DNA of 64,000 nt. Origin: a virus. The translations under genes were made by a program, and so were the position numbers. Each line of letters opens with the position of its first letter. Position 1 is the first letter of the stretch. The stretch lies in the IMG/VR virus record IMGVR_UViG_3300047382_000771, positions 124,001 through 188,000 of that record; one strand, given 5' to 3'. Of the stretch, positions 19,314-28,733 are shown in pieces. The notes beneath the pieces are model-generated. The model ran no database searches, was not told the origin of the DNA, and saw nothing but the letters and a program-made list of their open reading frames with translations.

Positions 19314-20743
19314 TTTAATCTGTCGATGTCAATTTCAACAATATTTGATTCGTCAAGCACTCTTATTACTTCTAAATCTTCAGGAGCATCAACATCTTCA
19401 AGAACCCTAGTAATATCAAAATCATGCGGAGTATGCTTGTGTGAAGGAGTACATTTGTCATCTCTCCAATTTGGAAATGAACCGCTAGCAAACACTCCAT
19501 GCTCAGTACCCACACAGAATGTAAAACTACAAGATACGGTAGATTGAGAACCTCCTATACCTGCGTTTAAAGAGTAACTTTCAAATTTAGCATTATCAAT
19601 AACAAAACGCATAAAGCTATCTTTACTCCTAGAAGGCAAACAAGATATAGTACAACTGTTATTTAATAATAAATCTATTTTGTATTCTCTATCACTGCAT
19701 AACATTGGCTTAATATTCCCAGTGTTAAAAGCGCTAGATAATAGTTCAATAGTAAGGGAGCCGATTTGAGGTAATTTTAACCTTCTACCATAGACATGTA
19801 AAGATTCCATTCCGTATAAATCTTCCCTCTCGAAGGGAACACTCAAATCAAAAGCTTGTATATTTGCGTGACCTCTAGAGCATTCCCCGACATAATCCCC
19901 AGAGATTATTGGTCCCCCAAACTCTAAATTATCTAATTCGATTGTAATCCCACCAGGTGCTATTGCCGATGTAGCGGATTTATATATATTAGGGTCAAAA
20001 ACGTACCCAGTCCCTTCTATAATAGAAGCTCTACCTGTTAGGTCTAAAGATGGGATTGGGACTCCAGAAACTTTTTCGATCTGCTCGTCTCCTTGTAGTG
20101 TAACTTTTCCAGCCTCTTCTTGGAGTCTTATGAAATCAAAATCATTTACATCTTCATTGTTGAGTAGGCTAGCCAGCTCTTTAAGCTCTCTCTCAAACTC
20201 AAAAGACCCGACACAAGAATAAGTCATGTTAGAGCAAGCCATAGATACATTAGCTGTAGCAAAAGAGCCTACAGATGCACTGACGGAATAGTTTGTTATA
20301 AAACAATTACCAAACCCTGCTGCGTCTGTACCCCCGAAATTATTATCCTGCCTATAATAACTAACTAAATCAAAAGGCTCTTCTCCTACTAAAAAATAAG
20401 CCGATTTATCTTCTTTAATTCCCTTGTGAATTGTGCCATTCATGGGGTCATATCCAGACGCAATATTTAAACCCATGACATGCTCTTCATGTCCGTCTGT
20501 TAAGAAGTATTGAAAACTCAGATCAATTGTCGGCTGAGAAATTACTTTTCTAGCAAGGTAGTCATCCGACCCTATTTGAGCTACATCTTGCCTGACAGCG
20601 GAAACATTAAAAGTTGCCGTCTGAACCCTGTTAAGAAATGTTAATACATCTGAGTCGGGTTTATGTGCTGGAGAATCTGTAAGAAATAATCCTACAGAGT
20701 TGTATCTTATAGCGTTCCGTATATGTTTAGGGGAGGTGGACAT
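19310..20743 (-). CDS. Tail-tube-like structural protein, divergent paralogue
   Basis: A 477-residue protein related to the 518- and 519-residue products upstream. All share an opening LFLT/LFxSPD stretch, an NRVQ/KRIQS helix, the 'I-G/Q-x-L-x-x-x ... PTxxLxFxYFLxDG' block, and a G-N-x-F-I/L-T-x-Y-S/N-I/V strand before a 'V-G-S-x-x-T-A-x-V' strand. This two-layer beta pattern is compatible with a tail tube or tube-like fold. It ends in an acidic tail. The ribosome-binding site GGGGAGGTG is strong but sits in a 12-bp hairpin (20727-20769), so translation may be controlled. Confidence 0.6.
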   Translation of the reverse strand: MSTSPKHIRNAIRYNSVGLFLTDSPAHKPDSDVLTFLNRVQTATFNVSAVRQDVAQIGSDDYLARKVISQPTIDLSFQYFLTDGHEEHVMGLNIASGYDPMNGTIHKGIKEDKSAYFLVGEEPFDLVSYYRQDNNFGGTDAAGFGNCFITNYSVSASVGSFATANVSMACSNMTYSCVGSFEFERELKELASLLNNEDVNDFDFIRLQEEAGKVTLQGDEQIEKVSGVPIPSLDLTGRASIIEGTGYVFDPNIYKSATSAIAPGGITIELDNLEFGGPIISGDYVGECSRGHANIQAFDLSVPFEREDLYGMESLHVYGRRLKLPQIGSLTIELLSSAFNTGNIKPMLCSDREYKIDLLLNNSCTISCLPSRSKDSFMRFVIDNAKFESYSLNAGIGGSQSTVSCSFTFCVGTEHGVFASGSFPNWRDDKCTPSHKHTPHDFDITRVLEDVDAPEDLEVIRVLDESNIVEIDIDRLK

Positions 20744-20769
20744 ACATAATGTATATACACCTCCCCTAA
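20727..20769 (-). promoter_or_regulatory. Perfect 12-bp stem hiding the ribosome-binding site of the 477-residue tube-like gene
   Basis: On the mRNA, TTAGGGGAGGTG (complement of 20758-20769) pairs perfectly with CACCTCCCCTAA (complement of 20727-20738), a stretch spanning codons 2-6 of the gene. The 19-nt loop holds the ATG. The Shine-Dalgarno is thus fully base-paired with coding sequence that mimics the 16S anti-Shine-Dalgarno. No U-tract follows, so it does not look like a terminator. Confidence 0.7.
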
Positions 20770-20795
20770 GAAAGTAAGAATACTAAATTCTTATT

Positions 20796-22268
20796 TTAGT
20801 AACGATAAATAAGAGTTTGATCAGTTGTTGGAGGAAATGTTTCTCTCCACACCAAATCACTAGATCCATTTTCTGTAGCAATGCCTCCACTACTGTAACT
20901 GATGTTAGCTCTTCCAGCTGTACCGTCGAGACGGAATTGATTATCATTAACAACGTCAATTGTAAAACTTCCATCGTATGCAACATCTACACCAGAGATT
21001 ACAATCGTATCTCCATCTGTTAGCCCATGAGCTGATACAGTTACTACGGCGTCCGTAGTAGCTTGAGCAGATGCAAAGGATTCAATTTCTAAAGCCCTAA
21101 CAGTATTGGATCCTCCTGAAGCTACATAACTTCCAGCATAATTTCCTGCTGGGTCAGCACCTGCAACACCTGCAGAACCTACTGATTGATCATAGTCTTC
21201 GATGAAGTTTTCTGAAAGAAGATTCCAGTAATCAAGGTCTGCAAGATCGTTAGCTGTCGTGATAGCTAATACTGCAGCATCAGTAGCAGTAGCTGTACCA
21301 GATGAAAACTGCAAAGGAGTAGCGAGCGCTGGAATTTCTTCCCAGTATTCGTTACTTGCAGAAGGATCAGCTAAACGTGTGATCTGTGCGGCATCAAGAA
21401 GGTCAGCGACCTCTGTAGTCTCTAAAGCATAACCTGTGGAATTTGAAAGAATAACTTGAACTCCACCAGTATTAAGCGCCCATACATAACTTGCCAAGCT
21501 TCCTGAAACGACTGCACTTTGGTCTGCGAAGATAGCACTTGTAAATGTATTTGCATCAGTGAAATCTACATCGCCTGCAGTAGAGTTAAGGTAGTAACCA
21601 GCGGCGCTAGGAGCAGTTCCAGCTCCGATGTCATCACCAGCATAATAAAACCATGCTCCGCTTGGTACTATACTAGTAGCGGAAATCTTACCGAAGTAAG
21701 GAGCTGTAAACCTCCTATGTCCACCTGTTCCAGCAAAAGTAAAATCAAGGACATTAACAGTTCCGCCACCTGTGAAGGCAGCAGCTACAATATCAGATGT
21801 AAGTAAAGCAGGGACTAATGTTTTGTCTGAAATTAAAATATTCTCATCGACATAAGCATCCGTAGTGGTGGAATCATTAACTCCGCCAGTAAAGATTTCA
21901 TAAGAGCGTTTAAAATATTTGTTGTTCTTCTTGTAAAGCCCATCGGCATCAAAAGCTTCCATTTCCGCAGAAGTGGTAGCTGTTGTGTCAATTGCAGCAA
22001 GATCTCCATTTTTAACTAAGTTAAAAGAAGATTGTGATTCAAGAATAGAAGTGTGTGCATCTCCAAGGTCGTCAACAGTTGTGAACCTCATAAGGTCACC
22101 TGCGACGATATTAAATCCAGCAGCTGTAGCTGGGTCATATTCTTTGGCGGCCCATCGGCACTCATAAACGAAACCTTCTGTGGCTCCACTATCTGTTGCG
22201 TCGAAGGAATTTAACACTGTTTCGCCTTTGGCGACTTGGGCTAATGCTGATTGTTTTAGTAAACTCAT
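20796..22268 (-). CDS. Abundant-type structural protein with a C-terminal FCCH-like domain
   Basis: A 490-residue acidic, alanine/threonine/serine-rich protein, low in lysine, as in repetitive virion components. Residues about 410-470 (VTVSAHGLTDGDTIVISGV, then an F-x-I-x-V-V-x-x-x-x-F-x-L-x-G strand set) match the 'A-H-G-L-x-x-G-D' domain common in phage tail and fibre proteins and often annotated as FCCH-like. It has a good Shine-Dalgarno (AGGA) and lies between tube-like genes. It may be a tail tube, sheath-position or fibre component; I cannot distinguish these. Confidence 0.55.
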   Translation of the reverse strand: MSLLKQSALAQVAKGETVLNSFDATDSGATEGFVYECRWAAKEYDPATAAGFNIVAGDLMRFTTVDDLGDAHTSILESQSSFNLVKNGDLAAIDTTATTSAEMEAFDADGLYKKNNKYFKRSYEIFTGGVNDSTTTDAYVDENILISDKTLVPALLTSDIVAAAFTGGGTVNVLDFTFAGTGGHRRFTAPYFGKISATSIVPSGAWFYYAGDDIGAGTAPSAAGYYLNSTAGDVDFTDANTFTSAIFADQSAVVSGSLASYVWALNTGGVQVILSNSTGYALETTEVADLLDAAQITRLADPSASNEYWEEIPALATPLQFSSGTATATDAAVLAITTANDLADLDYWNLLSENFIEDYDQSVGSAGVAGADPAGNYAGSYVASGGSNTVRALEIESFASAQATTDAVVTVSAHGLTDGDTIVISGVDVAYDGSFTIDVVNDNQFRLDGTAGRANISYSSGGIATENGSSDLVWRETFPPTTDQTLIYRY

Positions 22269-22286
22269 TTTAATTATTCCTGTCTA

Positions 22287-23843
22287 TTAGTTAATGTAGT
22301 TCATGGCAATCTTAGACTCGTAGTACTTAGTGCCTACTTGAATGACTTTGCCAGCAAGATATTGTCTTGAAATATCGAAAGGTTCCGCATCGGGTGGTAC
22401 CTCAGAAAAGAAAGGAACATTTTCCTCACCTTGTTCATTGATCCATGCTGGAGGAATGCCTGGGATAGAAGCTTTAGTATTTTCTTTGCCCCATAGGAAT
22501 AATCCTCTATTAGCATCATCGGCTCCACCAATTTGGGTAGAAAATACCAAGTCAACACTTTTATTTTCTCCGATAGAAGAACTAAAGTTTTCAGACTCAA
22601 GTCTAGCTCCCTTTAATGTGAATTTAATAGCTTCTGCATCAGACTTAACTTCACATCCATAACATTCTGGATCAAATACTGTGACAGACACTTCGTGTTC
22701 ATCGCATCCGCAAAGAAGATCAATCATGTTTCCTGCTTGTAAATCGGAAAGTGTCGCACTAACATTGAATGTCGCTGTTAATGGGAAGTCGATTGACTTA
22801 GAAAAACCAAATGTAGAACCAAGACGTTGCAAGGTTGTTCTAGCTAAAGGAAGGTTGATAGCACAAGACTGGATATGAGCACTTCCACGAACTGGAGCGT
22901 CAAGACTTCCTGTTACCTGCTTACTAATCAACGATTGTCCAGCTAAATCTAGAACCACATCTCCTGGTCGAAGGGCTGCGGTATCTTCGCATCCTGCATA
23001 ACCACTGTCCGCTTGAGGAAGAGAGAATAATCCAGTACAACCTGGTGCTGAAGCTGGCTTGCATTTACCGCGTTCTCCGTTGTGCCATGCATCACTAATT
23101 ACAGCTGAATTAGCTGTGTCAACAGAAGGAAGGTCTAATCCAGTAGCTCCAACGTCACTACGGATATTCATGCCTTCAACCGTGCAGCTTACAGTAGGAA
23201 TACTTCCTACAGAAATGTCAATACTATAGTCGGTAAGAAAACCATTTCCAAGAGAAATAACCGTTTTCTTCTCATCTCTTCCCTCTTCATCCAAAGTAAC
23301 ATCTGCGCCAATTGCATCACGAGCCTCAGGAACAGTTAAGATGAAGAAGTTGTGGCCAGCTTGGTAAAGCTCTGGAGACATAGCTCCACTCAAAGCATTA
23401 GTTACACCATTGGTTACGAATTCAAGCATACGCTCATTGTAGCCATCAAGCAAGTAATAAGAAAAGTCTAAGTTAACAGTTGGGGAGTCAATGACAATAG
23501 AGTCAAGCTTAGAAAGTTGACCGTATTGATTGATGTCTTGTTTGTTGATAGTGAAGCCATAGTTCGCACTCTGGATTCTCTTTAACTGTTTAATGATAGA
23601 ACCGTGGCCTTCTGCATAATTAGCATCAGATCCATCTGGATTCCACTTTGGCCATTGGTCGCCGCAGCGCCATCCAACCATTTGACCCTTTGAATTGACC
23701 CCGCCAGCAGCTTGGTCAGAATTAAGAGGAGGTGTCATTAGACCGTAACCGCCTTTACCAGTAAAATGGTATCCAGTGGAGTCGGGGCTAATGAAGAGCG
23801 CCTCTGATTGATAAATTACTCGATTTCTGTGAATAGATGACAT
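22287..23843 (-). CDS. Tail-tube-like structural protein, paralogue 2
   Basis: A 518-residue protein starting with HRNRVIYQSEALFISPD and carrying GHGSIIKQLKRIQS, PTVNLDFSYYLLDG and GNGFLTDYSIDISVGS blocks, nearly the same as in the 519-residue gene immediately upstream. Several cysteines near residues 380-400 (LLCGCDEHE, CYGCE) are conserved between the two. Shine-Dalgarno GAGGAA precedes the ATG. The pair is a tandem duplication, and the 477-residue downstream gene is a third, older copy. The tail tube or tube-accessory role is inferred from position between head genes and tape measure. Confidence 0.6.
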   Translation of the reverse strand: MSSIHRNRVIYQSEALFISPDSTGYHFTGKGGYGLMTPPLNSDQAAGGVNSKGQMVGWRCGDQWPKWNPDGSDANYAEGHGSIIKQLKRIQSANYGFTINKQDINQYGQLSKLDSIVIDSPTVNLDFSYYLLDGYNERMLEFVTNGVTNALSGAMSPELYQAGHNFFILTVPEARDAIGADVTLDEEGRDEKKTVISLGNGFLTDYSIDISVGSIPTVSCTVEGMNIRSDVGATGLDLPSVDTANSAVISDAWHNGERGKCKPASAPGCTGLFSLPQADSGYAGCEDTAALRPGDVVLDLAGQSLISKQVTGSLDAPVRGSAHIQSCAINLPLARTTLQRLGSTFGFSKSIDFPLTATFNVSATLSDLQAGNMIDLLCGCDEHEVSVTVFDPECYGCEVKSDAEAIKFTLKGARLESENFSSSIGENKSVDLVFSTQIGGADDANRGLFLWGKENTKASIPGIPPAWINEQGEENVPFFSEVPPDAEPFDISRQYLAGKVIQVGTKYYESKIAMNYIN

Positions 23844-23877
23844 GATTTTTTTTCCTCGTGTATTAATGTATTAAAGT

Positions 23878-25437
23878 TTAAGCCCTATAACCTAAGATTT
23901 GCGCATCCGTGATACCATTACCAAGAAGATCTGCAGCGACAGCTGCAGTTAAAGCTCCGTCACTTGGATGTGTTGGTATATTTACCGCTCCTCCTGCTCC
24001 TGTCCATGCTGGAGGGATGCCTTTATGGGAGTTTTGGCTAGCACTATAGCCAGACAAAAATACTCCATTTCTTGAATCATCTGCTCCTCCTACTTGTACT
24101 GTAAATGTCATATCTACAGTTTTATTGTCGCCGATTGTTGATGAAAAATTCTCAGACTCTAGACGACAGCCTTTAAACCCAAACTTCATGGCAGCTTCAC
24201 CTGTTTTCAGGTTACAAGAAGCACACTCTGGTGGGTAAATTGTTACAGTTAAATCTACAGATCCACATTCACATAATAGATCAGCAACATTTCCACGCTT
24301 CACATCTGCGAGAGATGCCGAAACATTCATTGTTGCTGTAATGGGTACATCGATAGATTTCGAAAATCCAAAAGTATTACCAAGTCTTTGGAGCGTGGTC
24401 CTAGACATTGGAATGTTCATTGAAACAGACTGGATATGAGCAGTACCCTTTTGAGGTACATGACTATCTCCAGAATTCGTAATTGCAATAAGAGATGAGT
24501 CTTTTAAATCTACCACAACATCTCCAGGCCTAAGTGCCGCAATATCGCCACACCCTGAAAAACCAGTTACTGCTGCGGGTAATGAATAAAGCCCCGTGCA
24601 TGTGTTTGGATCACTGTGTATAACTTGATTGTTGTCATTATCATACTCCCATGCATCACTAATTTTAGAACCGTCGGTTAACCTAATGGCTGGAAGATTT
24701 AATCCAGTTTCTCCAATATCACTTTGCATATTCATGCCTTCAACAGTTACATTGGCTGTAGGAATAGAGCCTACGGCTACATCAATATTATAGTCTGTAA
24801 TAAATCCGTTACCTAATGCTATTACTGTTTTCGATGTTGAACCGAATCCTGATTCAGTATCAAGTCTAACATCTCCAGCTACCGCATCACGGGCTTCAGG
24901 TACAGTTAGTAAGAAAAAGTTGTTTCCAGCTTGGTAAAGCTCAGGGGACAGTGCTCCGCTCAAAGAGTTTGTTCCCCCATCAATATTAAATTCTAGTAAT
25001 CTTTCGTTTTCTCCATCAATAAGGAAATAACTAAAATCCATGTTTACAGTTGGCTGTTCTGTAACAATTGAGTCAAGCCTAGATAGTTGGCCGAACTGAT
25101 TGATATCAACCCTGTTTACAGTGAATCCGTAATTAACAGACTGGATTCTTTTTAGCTGCTTAATAATTGAACCATGGTCTTTAGCAAGATTAACGTCATG
25201 CTTAGGGTCGTCGTAAGGAAAAGCGTTCCATTTTGGCCAAGCTGCTTGCGTATCATTCGGGTGCCAACCGCAGAGATATTCGCCCAGGGTACTGGACCCT
25301 GCGATTTCGGTACGGGTTTTGGGGGGAGTCATTAGACCCATTCCTCCGTTTCCCGTGAAGTGATAACCTGTGGCGTCTGGACTTAGAAATAAAGCTTCAG
25401 ACTGGTAAATTACTCGGTTTCTGTGAATTGCAGGCAT
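23878..25437 (-). CDS. Tail-tube-like structural protein, paralogue 1
   Basis: A 519-residue protein collinear with its downstream duplicate: HRNRVIYQSEALFLSPD start, GHGSIIKQLKRIQS helix, PTVNMDFSYFLIDG, PEARDAV, GNGFITDYNIDVAVGS, and a C-terminal GCRLESENFSSTIGDNK strand that matches the duplicate's GARLESENFSSSIGENK. No convincing Shine-Dalgarno precedes its ATG. Upstream is an AT-rich gap with a weak inverted repeat. A phage making two such similar proteins may build a mixed or two-layer tube, or use one as tail terminator; this is inference. Confidence 0.6.
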   Translation of the reverse strand: MPAIHRNRVIYQSEALFLSPDATGYHFTGNGGMGLMTPPKTRTEIAGSSTLGEYLCGWHPNDTQAAWPKWNAFPYDDPKHDVNLAKDHGSIIKQLKRIQSVNYGFTVNRVDINQFGQLSRLDSIVTEQPTVNMDFSYFLIDGENERLLEFNIDGGTNSLSGALSPELYQAGNNFFLLTVPEARDAVAGDVRLDTESGFGSTSKTVIALGNGFITDYNIDVAVGSIPTANVTVEGMNMQSDIGETGLNLPAIRLTDGSKISDAWEYDNDNNQVIHSDPNTCTGLYSLPAAVTGFSGCGDIAALRPGDVVVDLKDSSLIAITNSGDSHVPQKGTAHIQSVSMNIPMSRTTLQRLGNTFGFSKSIDVPITATMNVSASLADVKRGNVADLLCECGSVDLTVTIYPPECASCNLKTGEAAMKFGFKGCRLESENFSSTIGDNKTVDMTFTVQVGGADDSRNGVFLSGYSASQNSHKGIPPAWTGAGGAVNIPTHPSDGALTAAVAADLLGNGITDAQILGYRA

Positions 25438-25508
25438 TTTATATACTATGGTTTAATTGTGTTTACTTGCTAAGAATTACATTATCTTTTTCATAATGTG
25501 AAATAAAA

Positions 25509-26090
25509 TTATTCTTGTTCATTTTGGTTATCGCAAAGATTCAAGCAGTCATCACCAATAGCTTGCCTAGGTACAGATCCATACATATTATATGCATATA
25601 TCAAATCTTTTAATCTGCTATCTACTACCTTTGACATGTCTTGGAATTTTGCACTAACACTCGTTTTGTTTACAGCTGAATTAGAAAGAGACGCAGAACT
25701 TCTTTTTATTACTGTGTCACCTTCTCTTAATTCAATCCAATCGTTATCTGCTTGAGCCGCGCTTGTTGTAGTAGAGGCGGTAGCATTATTATTAGTAGCT
25801 ACATTGCTATCGTATATTCCTCTAAGTATTTTTTGAGACTCTCTTCTATTATAATCTCTTAGGTATATTAATTGAAGTATTTCTGATTCCTCATACTGTA
25901 ATCTTGGGTATGGGTTTCCATCGTCACCAGTAAAATGAAAGCTTTGGTTAATTAATGCATTCAGCTCCCCCAATCTACCACTCAATGTTCCAGAGATTGT
26001 TTGTAATTCCGCAGTCCTGTTGTCTGCCCCAGTAATGTAAGCGAATTCATATTCCATTAATCCGCTCGCTATTTGTCCTATTTGATTCAT
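25509..26090 (-). CDS. Hypothetical tail/neck-region protein
   Basis: A 193-residue, mainly helical protein with a serine/threonine/asparagine linker around residues 98-112 and a C-terminal cluster DDCLNLCDNQNEQE. No family recognised. It starts just after the stop of the 229-residue gene (26092), so it is probably cotranscribed with the fibre genes upstream. Virion-associated by context only. Confidence 0.55.
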   Translation of the reverse strand: MNQIGQIASGLMEYEFAYITGADNRTAELQTISGTLSGRLGELNALINQSFHFTGDDGNPYPRLQYEESEILQLIYLRDYNRRESQKILRGIYDSNVATNNNATASTTTSAAQADNDWIELREGDTVIKRSSASLSNSAVNKTSVSAKFQDMSKVVDSRLKDLIYAYNMYGSVPRQAIGDDCLNLCDNQNEQE

Positions 26091-26091
26091 T

Positions 26092-26781
26092 TTATAATAT
26101 TCCTTCTACCCTGCCCCATGCATTTTCTCCATCTATATTTAAATAAAGAGCAGGCTTTTTGTCGTAATATACTTCTTTAACAGTAGATAAGTTTATTGAT
26201 AATCCTGATTCGAGTTTCCTTGTGTCGTATTCTTTTTGGTAAATATCTAATCTATACCCACCTCTTTTCCAACAAAGACCTCCTTCTCCTGGGTAAATAT
26301 TAGCATGGTCTGCACTACCCCTAGTTCCTTTGAGGAAAAAAGAATCTTCATCTATCACTTCTATTTCCCATTTTTGATTAACAGTAACATCTACATTAAA
26401 TATTTCTACATCATCAAAATCTAAAAAACCATGCTGTGGGCAAGTTATAATACAATTAGCAGCATCTGTTTGCGGTATAACATCTACAATATTAATTTGA
26501 ATATCAATCTCTGTAATTTCATAGTCAGCTGCACCAATTCCTTGACCACCACAATATAGCACCTTAGACTCTGGTTCAAATACAAACGCTTTTGGTTTTT
26601 CTACAATAACTAGCTGGTTACTATCTTTATCGTATGTAACTTTAGTGGTAATCATCGCATCTGAAATCGCACACATAAATGTCTCATTAATACCTATGTC
26701 TGTTGGACTTGCTACGGGAATCAAATAACCAGTAGTTGGAACTATTGGTTCTAATTGTCGTATCTTTCTAAACCCTAACAT
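26092..26781 (-). CDS. Fibre-region protein with N-terminal anchor motif and FCCH-like domain
   Basis: A 229-residue protein. The first 45 residues follow the anchor pattern shared by several fibre proteins of this phage (KIRQL, then a short stretch ending LIPVAS, then NETF before a D). Residues about 130-175 (CPQHGFLDFDDVEIF, then WEIEVIDEDSFFLKG) resemble the A-H-G-L/FCCH-like domain also seen in the 490-residue structural protein. Its ATG overlaps the stop of the S74 fibre gene upstream by seven bases, so the two are translationally coupled. Confidence 0.55.
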   Translation of the reverse strand: MLGFRKIRQLEPIVPTTGYLIPVASPTDIGINETFMCAISDAMITTKVTYDKDSNQLVIVEKPKAFVFEPESKVLYCGGQGIGAADYEITEIDIQINIVDVIPQTDAANCIITCPQHGFLDFDDVEIFNVDVTVNQKWEIEVIDEDSFFLKGTRGSADHANIYPGEGGLCWKRGGYRLDIYQKEYDTRKLESGLSINLSTVKEVYYDKKPALYLNIDGENAWGRVEGIL

Positions 26782-27704
26782 AATTTTGACTCTAGTTTAT
26801 TTATTCTTTCTTCTTGGTTTTTTATACACTCTATTAAAAGTGGAATTATCTTATGATAAGCTACTGTAAGTTCCCCTCTACTATTTGGCTCAACAGCTTC
26901 AGGAATTATAGATTCGATTTCTTGAGCTATAACTCCTATATCTTCTTCACCATTTTTATTGGTTTTATCATTCCAAGTAAAAGTTACACCATTTATTCCA
27001 TCTATCAAAGATATAGGGTTTTGTATTTTTTTAACATTATTTTTTAGAGATATGTCTGATGTATAGACTGCACCTTCTGATGAAGCGCCCCAATTAGTTA
27101 TAGATAAAGTTCCGTCCGCTGAAGCAGATAATCCTCCTCCGACTTTTACCCCTCCTAAAACACTATTAGTTGCAATAGGGAGGCTGTCAAGCGCTGCACT
27201 TAGTATACCATTACTATCTATATTTAACCCGTCCCCAACTCTTATAACTCCTATAGAACTATCAGAAGCAACCCTGAATGCATCGTAATTTAATGTAGTG
27301 GTTCCATCTGAAGTTACTAAAAAACCATTGCCTACTTTAATTCCACCCAAAGTAGTTGCTGTCGCTTTAGGTAAAACATTGTAGGTCTCATCAAAAAATT
27401 GATTCAAAGTAAAAGAGGCTAGCTCGGTTTGGTTGCCATCCTCAAGGATTATTTTTGAGTCTTCTATAACTCCTGTTGCAACAGGCACCCCACTTACCTT
27501 AAGAAATTCTGTGAAATCCCCTCCTCTCACATATCCAGTAAAGTCTCTAGCCGTACCAGAGAACATATCATCACAAGTAAACGAACGGGTTTCATATGGC
27601 ATGTCTGGGTGATTTATCGCAATAGCCAATAAATTCTCCCCAGTAAAGTCTTCTGGTGATCCGCTAGGTAAATTTCTAAGTTTGATTAATCCCATATATC
27701 TCAT
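26775..27704 (-). CDS. Tail fibre with C-terminal S74 intramolecular chaperone
   Basis: A 309-residue protein. The N-terminus has the shared anchor pattern (LIKLRNL, then NLLAIAI, then ETRSFTCDD). Residues about 118-205 contain beta repeats of the LGGIKVGNGF/LGGVKVGGGL type found in trimeric fibres. Residues about 215-309 are a Peptidase_S74 domain: a Ser-Asp site at TSDISLK (216-217), IGVIAQEIES (256-265) and YHKIIPLLIECIKNQEERI. In this family the domain trimerises the fibre and then cuts itself off at the Ser. An alternative start at the fourth codon is possible. A GTGTAATAT motif lies directly upstream. Confidence 0.85.
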   Translation of the reverse strand: MRYMGLIKLRNLPSGSPEDFTGENLLAIAINHPDMPYETRSFTCDDMFSGTARDFTGYVRGGDFTEFLKVSGVPVATGVIEDSKIILEDGNQTELASFTLNQFFDETYNVLPKATATTLGGIKVGNGFLVTSDGTTTLNYDAFRVASDSSIGVIRVGDGLNIDSNGILSAALDSLPIATNSVLGGVKVGGGLSASADGTLSITNWGASSEGAVYTSDISLKNNVKKIQNPISLIDGINGVTFTWNDKTNKNGEEDIGVIAQEIESIIPEAVEPNSRGELTVAYHKIIPLLIECIKNQEERINKLESKLC

Positions 27705-27738
27705 GGGATATTACACCTATATTTATATCAGGCGAATA

Positions 27739-28725
27739 TTAAAAACCGTTTAAATCCATCAAGTCTTTCATGGATAACCTGCCACCTTTAGCTTTGGCTG
27801 CTTCATGCATAGACTTTTGGCTTGACTGCGTTTCGACACCCATATCTTCGTAATCTTGTTTTGTGGCCCCAACTACAGAAGATACTCCACCTTCATTATT
27901 TTTTAATTTTTGCTCCATCTTTTCTCGGCTTGATTTGCCTTCTGCATAGTCCAATAACGCTGATGGGTTAGTTTTTACTCTTTCTGGGATATCTTTATTG
28001 GTTTCAAATATGTTTTTGAATATTTTTGTATAAATCAACAAGTGAAGCTGGAAATTAGTTAAATACACCACAGGCTTACCGTAAAAATCGTTTGAGGTTT
28101 CAGAAAAAGTATAGTAAGTTTTAAAAAAATCTTGAATAGCTAAATACTGTATTGACTCTTCAGAGAATCTTTCATTGAATTCATTATATGCAGATATCAT
28201 TGATTTTAATGTTTCATCATCTAGGAACTCAAATTCTTCTTCTGTATACAAGGGCTCTTTCTGCCTCACATCTTTGTAAAAAGATTTAGTTATATAATAA
28301 TCATTAGCCCTATTAGTTGCGTATCTCTCTGCCGAGTTTGAAATGATAATTTCCTTCTTTGCTTTCAAGACCTGAACATGCGCCTCTGCATCTTCTATTT
28401 GAGACTGCAATGTATCCTTTACCGACTGTAGAACCATTTCACTTTTAGTCGCTTTTAAATTCTTTATGAAATGCTCTTTTTCTACAATAACTTGATCGTC
28501 ATTAGGATCCCATTCACCAGCTTCTATTTGTTCTTCTAATACATCTTTTTCTTCAGGCATACCTTTCTGGATAGCATAATCTAGAAAGTTTTTATATACT
28601 AGGTCGTAATCTACAACATCAGATATTTTCTTGTGTTGTATGTATACTCTTTTGTGCTTAATGAATGCGGTTGAGCATCCATCAATTATTTCTACGAAAT
28701 TTCTTCTGTATTCAGACTGTTCCAC
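27739..28725 (-). CDS. Hypothetical helical protein (possible tail assembly chaperone)
   Basis: A 328-residue, highly helical, charged protein with a lysine/glutamine-rich C-terminus (about 265-328) that looks disordered. It begins at GTG, eight bases after the stop of the 253-residue gene, so the two form a pair. Two helical genes between head and tail genes can be tail assembly chaperones, but they lie far from the tape measure gene and no slippery overlap is visible, so this is only a possibility. Confidence 0.5.
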   Translation of the reverse strand: MEQSEYRRNFVEIIDGCSTAFIKHKRVYIQHKKISDVVDYDLVYKNFLDYAIQKGMPEEKDVLEEQIEAGEWDPNDDQVIVEKEHFIKNLKATKSEMVLQSVKDTLQSQIEDAEAHVQVLKAKKEIIISNSAERYATNRANDYYITKSFYKDVRQKEPLYTEEEFEFLDDETLKSMISAYNEFNERFSEESIQYLAIQDFFKTYYTFSETSNDFYGKPVVYLTNFQLHLLIYTKIFKNIFETNKDIPERVKTNPSALLDYAEGKSSREKMEQKLKNNEGGVSSVVGATKQDYEDMGVETQSSQKSMHEAAKAKGGRLSMKDLMDLNGF

Positions 28726-28733
28726 ATAGAGTC

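Noticed and set aside
20775-20793. TAAGAAT/ATTCTTA inverted repeat as terminator of the 490-residue gene
   Set aside because: It lies after the stop but is A/T-rich, short and not followed by a clear T-tract on the coding strand.
25479-25499. Inverted repeat ACATTAT/ATAATGT as terminator
   Set aside because: Seven A/T-rich pairs without a T-tract are too weak; could be an operator but there is no further support.
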